Shown here: in pieces, positions 37,014 through 47,719 of the stretch
Layout: every line of letters begins with the position of its first letter
Numbering within the stretch: the stretch's first letter is position 1
From: Cenococcum geophilum 1.58
Taxonomy: Eukaryota; Ascomycota; Dothideomycetes; Gloniales; Gloniaceae
Reading direction: 5' to 3'
DNA: 64,000 bases
NCBI GenBank assembly: GCA_001692895.1
Contig: KV748184.1
Span: 1,178,001-1,242,000, forward strand
Position numbers and translations under genes: made by a program
The notes under the pieces: generated by a model
The model's input: only the letters and a program-made list of their open reading frames with translations
Database searches by the model: none
What the model was told of the DNA's origin: nothing

Positions 37014-38640
37014 ATAGAAATTAATTAGAAGGAGAGAATTGCTAAGTATAGATACGGAATTGATGCAGATAAGGCTACAAAGGATGAACTGGTAGAGTTT
37101 ATAGAAATGATAATATATCTAATATAAGACCTTACGGACAACGACTTATGGTACATTTTTTGGGAGCAGTTTAAGGGGTTTATAGTAGAGAGCTTTAAGA
37201 AGATACGCACAGATATTAGATCTAAGCTACAAAGACATCTCCTTAAAAGAGGTGTTTACGTAGGCAGATGCACTAGCAGAATTACTATATCTGAGCTGTT
37301 ATTTAAAGTTACACAAGAAGAAAAGCTGTATTAATGGATAGATAAGGAAATCGTAGCAACTATTAAGGAGTTAGTAGAACCACTAGCTATAAGAGTACTG
37401 CGAGATAGGTTAAACCACACTCGTAATAGTCTATTGGGTTAGCCTATAGCTATAGTTGCAATACCACCTAGGTCTAATGCACCAACTGCTACCTAATAGC
37501 AGCGTACCCTAACGCAACCTACCTCTACGCGGAGTCGGCAACTATCGCCTACGGCAACCGCCTCTATCCTCCCTCTAGTAACTGTTCCTACCCTAATTAC
37601 TATACCGCTAGCTGTCCTAATCGCTGCATCGCCAGCCGTCCTAATTGCTGCATTGCCGGCTGTCCTAATTGCTGCATTGCTGGCCGTCCTAATTGCTGCA
37701 TCGCCAGCTATCCCAATTGCTGTATCGCCAGCTACCCTAATTACTGCCCCCGCTGCCCCTACTGCCCCTACTACCCCACCTAGTCCTCCTCCTACCCAGT
37801 ATCTTTACCCTAGTACTGCTAGGGGTAGACTAAACTATACTCTTAACGGTTTAGCTATTGGCCCAGAATTAGTTTAGCCTACAGCTATAACTATAGCTAT
37901 AGCTACAACACCGCCCGGAACGCAGATACCTACCCCTATAACACCTTAACCACCTGTTGTATCTATACCCTAGCAAGCTGCACTAACTGCCTCTACCCTC
38001 CCTCCAGTAACTGCTCTAACCCCACTACTAGCTGATCCGCTAATTCCACTAGCTATTCTAACTGCTGCACCACTAGTTGTCCCAATTGCTGCACCACTAG
38101 CTACTCCGATCGCTGCCCCTACTGCCCCTACTACCCCTCCCGGTCCTTAATCCTCTAATTATAACTAATTGCTATGGTTAAGAGAGCAGCAGCTATATAT
38201 ATATATACTACCTAAACCGGCCGTGCCTAGTGTAGAGTAAGGATCTAGGCAAGGACCTAGATATAGTAAGGAGGTGGCTATAATTATAAAGATCTATATA
38301 GATAACCAGAAGGCTTACTAGGGAGTTCCTACCTATAGAACTACCGTCTTAAACCCTAGAGAAGACTTGTCTTAGTTAATTAATAAGTTACAGTCTTTAA
38401 TTATTGCATGGGAGAAGGAACACCCTAATTAAGGAGTGTATACTACCTTCTTTACGGATCGCCGCTACTATAGTTAAGACTAAGGCCGAAACCATAACTG
38501 AAACTTTAGCCGCGATTAAACACCCTACGGACGCTATAATAAAGGGGTAGGTTAAATAAGCGAACTGTAAGGTATTGCCTAGGTGTATAGTAGGGAGTAG
38601 GCAATACCCTTGTATAGAAGAGAGAGAGATAAACTAGGGG
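37014..38640 (+). pseudogene. Copia-B2 gag relic
   Basis: It starts at ATA (37014-37016), where Copia-B1 has ATG: both continue with Glu-Ile-Asn, a Trp/Gln-derived stop, KERIAKY. The N-terminal gag region is followed by Pro/Ala/Thr-rich repeats: 24-bp units of the type GCTGCATYGCCAGCYGTCCTA at 37620-37720, and again at 38040-38140. A Cys-rich knuckle-like segment (NCKV...RC...EERE) lies near 38555-38640. The protein would form the virus-like particle core. The start codon is lost and stops are present. Confidence 0.8.
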
Positions 38641-38769
38641 AGGAAGAAGGCTGTAAGCCTAAGGAGCTTATAAGGGGTGGCCAAGGCCTAGCTAAAGGCT
38701 ACCCTTAGCAGCCCTAAGAGCTCCTAGGATATAGCTAAACACTAATATCTAATACCCGCAGTGTCTGAT

Positions 38770-39030
38770 ATCTGCAAGATCCGCAATATTCGCAATATCC
38801 GCAATTCTCTGCACTGATTCAAAGTCCTTATACGACTATCTCGTACGACTTGGAACCACATAAGAGAAGCGATTAATAATTGATGTAATGTGCCTACGAC
38901 AAGCCTATAAACGTCGGCAGATTACAGAGGTTAAATAGATTGATGGCGAAGCTAACCCTGCGGACGCGATGACTAAGGGGAAGCCTTATATCGCCCTATA
39001 GTGACTTATTAACACGAACTAAGTTAATAT
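38770..39030 (+). pseudogene. Copia-B2 RNase H C-terminal fragment
   Basis: After a short GATATCTGC/GCAATATCC repeat, the frame reads LYDYLVRLGTT, EKRLIIDVMCLRQAYKRRQI, TEVK-stop-IDGEANPADAMTKGKPY. This is the typical end of fungal Copia RNase H. The 9-bp repeat lies upstream of reverse transcriptase in B1, so the deletion joins that repeat to RNase H. Confidence 0.85.
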
Positions 39031-39099
39031 ACAGGCTGTAGGTTAGGTGGAACGTAAGGAGTAATAGAAGGTGGCTTGCGGGTTATATAACTGGCAGAA

Positions 39100-39300
39100 G
39101 ACGGCAGAAACTTATATAACCAGCAGAAGATGGCAGGAAGTTATATAATTGGCAGAAGTTAGGTTTAACAGAAATTGGTAGAAATTGGTAATATAGTAGA
39201 ATTTGGCAGAACTCTATAACATGGCAGAATTTAGCAGAATTCGGTAACATAACAGAATTTAGTAGAAAATCGATAAGTCGGCAGAATATGGCATATGCCG
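39100..39300 (+). repeat. GGCAGAA-motif cluster in the Copia-B2 3' region
   Basis: At least eight variants of GGCAGAATTTGGCAGAA occur in 200 bp between the RNase H end and the 3' LTR. Similar clusters are at 10409-10440 (inverted, B1), and at 48225-48255, 48545-48590 and 54205-54232 in the Gypsy element. Confidence 0.85.
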
Positions 39301-39430
39301 CGCCCTAGCGCTGTTATAGCTATTGCGTATTATGGACGGGAGAGCTAGCTATTGCGTATATGCTATAAATAGTCTAGAAGTAGGCTTAACTTTAAAGTAT
39401 AGATTAGCCTTCTTTTTAGAGTTGCTCTAG

Positions 39431-39601
39431 TGTCGGAACGTTAATTATGTAACGTAGTTATAAGACCACGTAGCGAGGTTAGCTAACCTAACCTTAGAGC
39501 AACCCCTTACTTCTAAACAACAATTAACTACTAACTTCAACACCGCATACGTACCACTACGAGTGATATTCGTGCACGTTAATAAAGCGAGTATACCGAC
39601 A
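39431..39601 (+). repeat. Copia-B2 3' LTR
   Basis: Begins TGTCGGAACGTTAATT and ends ATACCGACA, followed by CTTAG. Confidence 0.95.
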
Positions 39602-39606
39602 CTTAG

Positions 39607-40211
39607 CTTGCTTAAGTTTACTATTAAAGGAGACCTATTTAAAGAATTTTTAAGAAGAAGGAGTGTCTTTTATTTAAAGCTAATCATTTTTATTTTTAAC
39701 CTTACGTTCTACCTATTTAATTATTTCTAGCCCACCTTTTATAAGTATAAGATTACCCGAGAATACCGTGCGTTTAACTACCAAACTATTAGAATTAAAT
39801 ATCCCTAAAAAGATATATTTGCCATAAAATAGGTGCGATTTATAGTGCTGGCACTGCCGTGTATAGTAGAGGGTAAAAATATCTTTAACCTATAGAACTA
39901 TTAGACTAATATAAGGGGTATATAGTATCTTTTACCTTAACACCTTTATAATTAGTCTTAGGTTTATAAAAGCCCTATAGGAAATCTTAAGGAGAAATAG
40001 AAGGATAACCTGGTTTAAGAATTAAATTATTCTTTATAATTTCTAGCAGCTTTATTGCAATATTATTCTTAGGAGGTAAAAGCGCTAGGTAAGGTTAAAG
40101 TGGTAAAGACGGGAGTGGAGGTTTAGTGGCCTCTTTATATAGGACCAGAGGATATATATTTATATACAGTTTATAGCATATTCTCCTTACCTATAAATAT
40201 TAAGACAATTT
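39607..40211 (-). pseudogene. Unidentified coding relic between Copia-B2 and Copia-C
   Basis: A minus-strand frame of about 150 codons has TAA/TAG stops at Trp/Gln-like places. It includes PPKNNIAIKLLEIIKNNLIL, KPGYPSISP, FYKPKTNYKGVKVKDTIYPL and FYPLLYTAVPAL. It may continue past Copia-C, which begins at 40217. Family unknown. Confidence 0.4.
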
Positions 40212-40216
40212 CTATA

Positions 40217-40404
40217 TGTTGGTTATATAAGGTGATATCACGTAGCTACGGTTCGTAGATAGTATAATAATTGTTATTCTTTTTGATTTAATTGTCAAAA
40301 GCAAAGGATTGTAAGGATCGCAGTGCCTAAGAAGGGGGGGCTGATAAGTTACTATAAGGGTGACTAATCAGAGACAATATAACCTCTATCCATACATTCC
40401 AACA
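40217..40404 (-). repeat. Copia-C 3' LTR
   Basis: Begins TGTTGGTTATATAAGG and ends TTCCAACA. It aligns with 42478-42665; differences are transitions apart from none that I noticed. Confidence 0.93.
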
Positions 40405-40434
40405 CTAGCAGTTCTTTCTTTATGCTTGTGGCGC

Positions 40435-40590
40435 TGCAGAAAGGCAGTAAAGTATTAGTTTAGCTGCAGGTAGAAGCAGTAAAGGTTAAAGATTAGCTGT
40501 AGGCGGGAGCAGCAAAATATCGGTAAGCTGCGGGTAGAGCAGCAACGGTTAAATCGGAATTAGCTGTAAGCATAGCAGTGGTCTGTCCAG
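40435..40590 (-). repeat. Tandem repeat of about 36 bp in the Copia-C 3' region
   Basis: Four degenerate units with core AGCTGYRGGYRGRAGCAGCAAA are spaced about 35 bp apart (near 40458, 40495, 40526, 40561). They lie between coding sequence and the 3' LTR. Confidence 0.75.
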
Positions 40591-40779
40591 GTGGTAGTAC
40601 GGCACCAGTAATAGTAATAATAGTGGTTAAGCATAGAGCCTATTGGTGCGATCAGTATCGTAATAGCAGGCATAGCGGCGCTATTAGTTTGTTAATAATA
40701 TATGGTAGTACAGTGCTGCGTAGGGTCGGTTCCGTAGGCAGATTGGCACGAAGTCTTATTATAGGGTTGGTTCGCAGGC

Positions 40780-40862
40780 GTTGCGGATATCGTTACGGAT
40801 ATTGCGGATATTGTTATAGATATTGCGGATATTGCAGATCGGATATTGTAAATATTGCGGTA
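40780..40862 (-). repeat. GATATTGCG 9-bp tandem repeat in Copia-C
   Basis: About eight units of GATATTGCG/GATATTGTT. The same repeat type marks the coding region of Copia-B1 and the deletion junction in Copia-B2. Confidence 0.85.
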
Positions 40863-40989
40863 GAAATAGGTAGGCGCGTACAAGGTGTTACGGGGTGTCC
40901 TATAACAGCAATATAGGTACGAGCCTATCTGGGTTAACGGAATCGTTAATAGCCCTAATAGCCATCTGTAAGGTGAGCTCTCTAATAGT

Positions 40990-42083
40990 ACTTCTGGCAA
41001 TTCTTCTTTATACTTTACCTGCGTAACTATGCCGTCCTAACCGCTTCCCCCCTATATTACTCTCTCTTTACCTATCCTTTATGGTACCCTCTACGAGAAC
41101 TTCCTGTCTAAATTATGCTGGTAGCCACCTCTATAGCTATCTTGGGAACCGCGGAATCCTCCTTTATATTAGCCGTAGCTATATCTATATCCTCTACTAT
41201 ATCCTTCTTACTAGTAGGTTAGGGTATTATTTATAGATCTAGCTTGTTATACCAGTTATCCAGGTGCAGTAGGGGTTAAAGGAAACATCTCAGCGCTTAA
41301 GTTAAATGGGGTTAAGAATCTCTAGTGGGACGGAGCTTAAGGCACGGGTTGAGGTACAGCAGCTTAAGGAACTTGAGGTGTTTAATAGCCTAAGGTTGTC
41401 TATAGTGGTTGCTGCGGAGATTGCTGCGGAGATTGCTGCGGAGGTTGCTGCGGAGGTTTTTGTGGAGGTTCTTGCGGAGGTTCTTACGGAGGTTCTTACA
41501 GAGGTTCTTACGGAGGTTCTTCTAGAAGTTCTTACGGACGTTGCTATGGACGTTGTGGTTGCTGTAGAGGCTGCTGTGGACGTTACTACTAGGTAGGAGG
41601 AGGACTAAGTGGGAGATTAGCGTTCTAGGGGTTTTAATACGAATTAAAGTTGCCTTTTAAAGAATATCGGTTGGTTCTTAGCTTCCGTAGTTAACGTATA
41701 ATCTTAGCTTCCGTCTATACTGGTTCTTCTATACTAATAATAACGGCCTAAATATTGCTAGCAATTAAGTTACCGTTCTTAGCAATGTATACCCCATTCC
41801 TACGGAGGAAGTCTTAAAAATCCTAAATAATACTAGCGTTACCGAGTGCCTAGGTGTTGGCGGTCCATCCTATAAAATCTTTCCTAAAATACTCCTATAG
41901 CTGTAAATCGGCTTAGTGTCTATTTTAGTAGAATATAATATAATATAGGAGAAAGCTATTAACTTGTTTTGCGGTATAAGTTATTATATTAATAGTAAAT
42001 TCGTCCTAATCTTTATTAATGAGTTTCGCGTACGTAGCTACCCCTAGTAGTAGGAAGTCTCTCCAGTTGTCTAGAATAGCCAT
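40990..42083 (-). pseudogene. Copia-C gag-like relic
   Basis: An intact ATG at 42083 opens MAILDNWRDFLLLGVATYAK. The frame continues with TAA/TAG stops through a region with DFIGWTANT and RNGVYIAKNGN, similar in layout to the gag N-terminus of Copia-B1 (DF...R..IRNYLVKRGVYV). A Thr/Ser/Ala-rich repeat follows (TSVRTS units, 41404-41590). No zinc knuckle was recognised. It was probably a structural protein; homology to B gag is inferred from layout and short matches. Confidence 0.55.
41404..41590 (-). repeat. 12-bp tandem repeat within Copia-C gag
   Basis: Units of GAGGTTCTTACG and GAGATTGCTGCG on the plus strand are repeated about twelve times. They encode Thr-Ser-Val-Arg and Thr-Ser-Ala-Ala on the gag strand. 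The region is unusually GC-rich and free of stops on both strands. Confidence 0.85.
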
Positions 42084-42477
42084 GTTTTTAAAGGAAGGGA
42101 AATATTATTAGTGTAGGGATTGTCGTTTGGTATAGGGGTTGTTGTTTAGTATAGGGGTTGTCGTTTAGTACGCGTTTATGACGTATATTTGCGGTTATGG
42201 GGCTTAGGACTAGTTCTGGCCTTAAATCGCGAAGACTTATAAAGCGTGTTATTCTGCGTAATAGACGCAAGAATCTGTAATCTTAGAAAGGCTTAGGACC
42301 ATTTCTGGCCTTTAGATCCTTAGATTCGTGGAAGAGTTCTATTTAAGGTTTAGGACCAGTTTTAACCTTAAAAGACAGCTTCCTCTAGTATGAGTAGCAC
42401 TGGTATAGTGGCTTATCTCTTCTTAGTGGAATACCTAGCTGTTTTATAGTATAATAGTAAAGTTAACTACTAATCAG

Positions 42478-42665
42478 TGTTAGTTACATAAGGTAATATC
42501 ACGTAGCTACGGTTCGTAGATAGTATGATAATTGTTATTCTTTTTGATTTGATTGTTGAAAGTAAAGGATCGTAAGGATCGCAGTGCCTAAGAAGGGGGG
42601 GCTGATAAGTTACCATAAGGGTGACTAATTAGAGACAATATAACCTCTGTCTATACATTCCGACA
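42478..42665 (-). repeat. Copia-C 5' LTR
   Basis: Begins TGTTAGTTACATAAGG and ends TTCCGACA, then CTATA. Confidence 0.93.
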
Positions 42666-42670
42666 CTATA

Positions 42671-44279
42671 AGTCGCCTATATCTCTTTTATAAGGTACGT
42701 TAATGCTTAGGCGCGCATTAGTATAATAATGGTTTTTAGGAACGGGCGGTGTTATATAGGCCCTACTTGACCAGAAATTAGCCCCACTAAATAGCTTTTA
42801 TTTATTTATGTCCGCTACTTACACCTTTAACTTAGTAATATTTAGGCTATAGATAGATTCTAGCATCGATAGTAAAGATATAAATGATTTAATAGCCTAT
42901 ATAGCAACATAAAACTAAGAGAATTTCTCTTTAAAGATATCCGATATACCTTTCCGTATTATACCCGCTATAGCTATAATAAACAAATATATTAATTTAT
43001 ACTTAGATATTAGTACTAATGCTAGAAGAGGTATAATAGCATGCTAATAAATATAAACTAGAAAGCTAGAACTATTGCTATAATAATCCTAACTATAACC
43101 CCTAACGCCGTTTTACTTAAAAAGTTAACTTTAGTATAATATAATAATCTATAGACTTCTTACCTATATATGCCCGTACAGAGTATAAATAAGGCTATAG
43201 TAATATTAGCTATTAGGCTGTTAGGCTTAAGTAATAGACTACTAAAATTTAAGGTCTTAGCAGACTACGAATCTTTTTAGCTAAGGAGTGGTAAGATATT
43301 GGGTGCTTTATATAATACGCCCTAGATTTTTAAAGGATATAGAGGCGGAACCGCTTATATATCTATATAGGTCCGCAAAATTACTACCTCGTAGTAGCCG
43401 TTATAATTTAAGGGTTGGATTAGCATTCCAAATATATAGGAGGTCCCCCGTTAAGAATGGTTAAATATAATAGATCTTATGGGCTATAATTGCTATTATA
43501 CTATATATAGGGGACCGTAGCGTAGTAATTAACTGTATTATTTATTACCGTGCCGTTTATATAGGTGGAAATTAGTAGAGGGCCTAGGTGTATATTAAGG
43601 TAGTTTTAAATAAACTTAAATTGGATTAGCAGAAGGTTCTAATATATATTAAGAGGGTTAAAGAACTTAGGAAGGTTCTAGTAAATATTAAAATGGTCCT
43701 TAAAATGGATTAGCGGAAGGTTTAGATATATATTAAGATCGTTCTAAGGGAACTTAGGGGAAATTAACGGAAGCTTTTAATATATATTGGGATAACACTA
43801 AAGGAGCCTAGGGGAAACTAACGGAAGATCCTAATATACGTCGGGATAATCCTAAGAGATTTAGACAGGCGTACTTTCCTTCTCTATACTAGGTGACGAA
43901 GAACTGTCTAATCTAGGGCGCTTTTTTTGGGGGTGCTTAATTTCCACTAGCCTTTTCGCTTTACTAAAGCTCTAAGGGGCATTTTAAGCTTTTAGTTAAC
44001 TTATTAAGTTAGTATTAGCGTAACCAAGATATATATCCTTTAGTTACTTTTTTAAAAAAGCCAACTCTATCTATTCTAGGTATTGCGGTTAGGTCTATAA
44101 CTAAGTATTTAAGACAAAAAATTCTCCTAAGGTTATATACCTTTTAATACTATTAAGAGTTAATTATTAATATAGTAAAGGCCTAAGGAAGAACTAACAT
44201 TGTACTGTAGTTTATATTGCTAAGACTAATATATACCCTAGGTTTAAAAAAAATTCCATTTCTAGCTAGCAATATTGTT
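42671..44279. other. AT-rich spacer with a minisatellite
   Basis: RIP-mutated DNA with no recognised gene. It contains the 54-bp tandem repeat at 43591-43869. Confidence 0.5.
43591..43869. repeat. 54-bp minisatellite, about five units
   Basis: Units start at 43591, 43645, 43729, 43783 and 43837 (partial). The pattern is TATATTAAGAT, then CTAAGGGAACTTAGGGG, then AAATTAACGGAAG and CTAATA. The second unit is 84 bp, carrying a 30-bp internal duplication. Confidence 0.85.
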
Positions 44280-44890
44280 ATATTTTAATGCTTCTCCTCC
44301 TAAAGGATAAACTGACTTCCTTGCCGTACTCCTAAGGCTTTCGCCATTTTTAGGCTTCTGTTTTGCCTTCTTTAATTACTTTATTATAATATTTATCCTC
44401 TTAGATAGAATAGACTTTATTAACCTACGGCTAACTAGATTTTTATTATTCTTAAGAATGTTAGCTAGGTTATAAATTATAAGCTTATTATTGTCTTCTG
44501 CTAGTCTAGTATATAGTTCCTATAGGGCTTTAGTTAATCCGCTCTTAGCTAGATTATAAAGTAATTAAAATATATTTAAGTCATTTAGGTTTAGGGATAG
44601 AATTTTTACGCTAATAGTAATAAGTCGCTATATAGCTGTTTGTAGTAAGGTTTTTAGTTTTACTTCTTTACCTTTATAAAGCGGGGCAGGGCGTCTATTA
44701 GGAAGTAGGATTTCCTTAGGAACTAGAAATAATAAAAAGAAGTTATATAGACCTTTCTAAGTCTCTAGAGTTATTAGAGTCGCTAAAGCTGCTAAAGCTT
44801 TTAGGGCTGTTAAGATTGCTAGAGTCTTCCAAACCCCCAAAATTGCTAAAGTATTACTTAAGCTAAGCGCCTCTGTATATCCGATGGAGA
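44280..44890 (-). pseudogene. Unidentified coding relic, possibly a DDE-transposase C-terminus
   Basis: A minus-strand Ser-rich part (SNLNSPKSFSSFSDSNNSRD) is followed, in another frame, by LYTRLAEDNNKLIIYNLANI, then RRLIKSILSKR and a basic tail (KAKQKPKNGESL, GGEALK). A helical, Arg/Lys-rich tail of this kind follows the catalytic core in fungal pogo/Fot1-like transposases, but no DDE core was found. It is equally possible that this is an unrelated coiled-coil protein. Confidence 0.3.
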
Positions 44891-45290
44891 AAGCTTCTAG
44901 GAAATTCTCTGCCGCTCTATTAAGAACTTTAACTCCTTTAGCTTCGCTAATAGAGCGTAGGTATTACGCAACCCGCTTAAGCTTTTTTAATAGTAACTAT
45001 TACGCGTAAGTAACACCTTAGGAAAGGAGTATTAGAAGGTAAACCTATAAAAGAATAAGAATTAATAGTGCGAGCTAGCTGTAAGAACGCATTAGGAAGG
45101 ACTGCTTCTCCCTTTTATAGCAAAGAATAATTAGCCTTAGGTAAGAAAGAATTATAAAATAGAATTACTATAGCGCTAATAAGTATCTTATTACCCTGCT
45201 GCTAAGACATAAGTATTATAAATTTATTAGGTTGTTTAACCTAATAAAAGAAGGTAGCTAAGCGTAAGGGTAAGAGAAGCAGGAGATAGT

Positions 45291-45330
45291 ATAGGGGGGT
45301 TTCGTTATAATTGTAACGAAACCCCCCTAT
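45291..45330. repeat. Perfect 17-bp inverted repeat with 6-bp loop
   Basis: The arm ATAGGGGGGTTTCGTTA is followed by TAATTG and its exact reverse complement. Each outer edge carries TA, so the 36-bp core is flanked by TA on both sides. This resembles two abutting inverted termini of a TA-inserting transposon. Confidence 0.9.
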
Positions 45331-46288
45331 AATATTAGCTTAGTATATATTAGCCCCCTTACCTCTATTACCCCTAAGACGCTACTACTCCTCTAAATCC
45401 CACTACTACAACTTGTGCTCCTTTAAAGATCTATAATAGAAAACTAAACAGCTAATTAAAGTAAGGATGTATAGCTAGCTCGCTAGTTAATTAGATATAG
45501 CTTACCTACTACTATAAAGTCTAAAAGCCCCCGTTAATTTGCTTTTTAACAATATACTAAAGGCGCAAGCTATGACGATATATTTCGCAAGAATTAAAGG
45601 CTAGAGCGCTTTAATAAACTTAAGGGTATAAGATAAAGATAAGTGATATATAGAGCTAATTCCGCCCCGTTACGCTAGGATATATAATTGCCTTTATTTA
45701 GTTGCCTTAACGCTCCTTTTATAGCTTTTATTTATTACTGCCCTAGCTTTACTATTTTTATTACTCCTCTTAAGCTATTTCCTAGCCTATCCTGTTTCTG
45801 CTAGCTATTTACAGCTATGTTACTTCTTTAATAACTAGCTTGGTCTTTAAAGCCGTAATTTGCTAGACCCTATTGGCCGTTAATACCTTAAAGCGGTATA
45901 CTTAGCTGCCTCTTATAACTATTACTAGCGATTTAGCAGCAACTCTTTATTAGGATTAAGATTCTAAATATAGCGCATTAATTACTGAGCTTTGCTAGAG
46001 AGCGAGCGTATCGCTATCTATTAATATAGATCTGGAAATGGCGTCTTTAATTATATTAGAAATTCATTTTAGATTAACTACAAAACTTAAAACCTCCTCG
46101 CGTTTTAGTACTTACTAACTTAAAGGCCTGTAAGGCTAGTAAAAGGCACCTTTAAAGCCAAATAACGTGCATTTAAGTACTGGCCTACCGCGTAGTCAAC
46201 TTAATAAAGGCCTAAAAAACTAGTAAAAGCTACCTAAGTAGTAAGACCGGCACCGTATACTAACAGAAGAAGCTATAATGTATAAGAT

Positions 46289-46314
46289 TCTCCTTATTTA
46301 CGTAAATAAGGAGA
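46289..46314. repeat. Perfect 26-bp palindrome
   Basis: TCTCCTTATTTAC is followed without a loop by GTAAATAAGGAGA. No mismatch, although the surroundings are heavily mutated. Confidence 0.9.
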
Positions 46315-46764
46315 CTGTGTATATGCTCGCCTATAACTTAATTAGTCTCTTCCCTAAGTTTAAATAGAAATTTCTTTATCTTCTTTAGACGAGAACTAAA
46401 GTAGCTATAGTGCCTGAAATATAGGATATTATCTATTTATCTTTATTCTTAGAAATAATGTATAAACGCCCTAACGCAATTATATTCTAGGTATATTTAA
46501 TATCTTTTATTTTATATCTGTTTTAATTAAATTATAGAGACTAATTTAAGAGAGTCTTAAAAGCTTAAAGAAGTATATTAGGAAGGAAGGTGTATAGAGA
46601 GCTATCTTTTAGGGGCTATATTTATCCAGTATAGAACCTTAATAGTAGTTATTTGTATCTAGCTTAGAGAGTATTAAGATTTCGGTATATAATTAAATTT
46701 AAATTCTCTACCGTCTTTAAATAAGTTCCTTTATACTATAATGTAAATTTATACTAAAGTGCTT

Positions 46765-46882
46765 ATGTAGTAGGGGGAAGCCGTACTAGTGGCGTTGTTG
46801 CGTTTATTGACCGCTTAGTGCTCCGTTAAATAGGTGTGTTCCCGCTAAATATCCCTATACTTCTCCCTACTACTCCCTTCTT
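46765..46882. repeat. Hairpin-like inverted repeat of about 115 bp
   Basis: GTAGTAGGGGGAAG near 46768 pairs with CTTCTCCCTACTAC near 46860-46873. The enclosed 75 bp are GC-richer and less mutated than their surroundings. Possible MITE; no target duplication verified. Confidence 0.5.
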
Positions 46883-47719
46883 TCCTTCTAAAAATTTAAC
46901 CATAGATGGATATCTAGCAATTAATCTATTAGCCTACGCTATTACTACTAGTATTAGTATACTTAGTGTCGGCCAATTTAGCGCCAGCCGGTTTAGCGTT
47001 AATAGTTTCTACTAGTTTAGCGCCGATAGTTTAGTATAGATTAGCTTAGTACGATAAACTATTTAGTAACTAAACCTATTGCTAACCGCCAATAGTAATT
47101 ATACGATAGTCCTTTAAAAAACTTTAAAGTAGACGCCTAATGACTTATTATAATTGATAAATATAACCTTTAAGGGTGATAATAGATGGGAAAGGATTGC
47201 TTCTAAGCTTAGAAGATATGCACTTTATTATTAAAGGAAATATAACAAACTTTTTATTAATGCTAAAGTGTATAAAATATAGATACCTAAAAACTATGCA
47301 ATCGCGTACTATTTAAGGTAGTAGCGCGGTTACTTATATATAGATATTGCTAGATGGGTACTACATTTACTAGCTAATATATGGGAGATGTGTAGGAATA
47401 TGTACGTTTTATACCTTATTCTACTAAGATATCTTGCTTATATCTTAGACTTAAATAGAATGACTAAACTTTTAGTATATTAGACTTACCTTTAGGGTTT
47501 TGGCGTATATTATTAGTAGGTCCCCTTTTTTAGATAGTATATAGCCTTATCCTCTACTTTTGTTTAAACTTTACTAATACTCTGTTAAGATTAAAGTTGT
47601 AAATAAAACTTTGTAGGCCTAGAAGGCGATATAAATAGCCGATAATAACGCCCTCCTTATACGTTTATATAATAAAAGACTTAATAAGGATATATAGGGA
47701 AAAATTATAGAATATTTTA

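Larger units (their letters stand above)
36231..39601 (+). mobile_element. Copia-B2, internally deleted Copia-B element
   Basis: LTRs 36231-36401 and 39431-39601 (171 bp) flank only 3,029 bp. The perfect target duplication is CTTAG (36226-36230 and 39602-39606). The LTRs are the reverse complement of Copia-B1's, so the element lies on the plus strand. It keeps the leader, gag and the C-terminal end of RNase H, but protease, integrase and reverse transcriptase are missing. It would have needed proteins from a full B element such as B1 to move, or else lost its centre after insertion. Confidence 0.95.
40217..42665 (-). mobile_element. Copia-C, gag-only LTR element
   Basis: LTRs 40217-40404 and 42478-42665 (188 bp, TG...CA) have a perfect target duplication CTATA (40212-40216 and 42666-42670). 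The bases inside the right LTR read CTGATTAGTAG on the minus strand, placing the 5' end there. The 2,073-bp interior holds a gag-like frame and repeats but no protease, integrase, reverse transcriptase or RNase H that I can see. This is the layout of non-autonomous elements that rely on another element's enzymes. Confidence 0.9.
44891..47719. other. AT-rich spacer with perfect palindromes
   Basis: Three inverted structures (45291-45330, 46289-46314, 46765-46882) are listed separately. Near 46965-47070 a TTTAGCGCC motif repeats several times (TTTAGCGCCAGCCGGTTTAG). No gene was recognised. Confidence 0.5.

Noticed and set aside
37653..37877. Ala/Pro/Ile-rich small protein on the plus strand
   Set aside because: It is a piece of the Pro/Ala/Thr-rich gag repeat of Copia-B2, not a separate gene.
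41306..41596. Plus-strand open stretch rich in Val/Ala/Glu
   Set aside because: It is the antisense of the 12-bp repeat in Copia-C gag; repeats of length divisible by three stay open on both strands.
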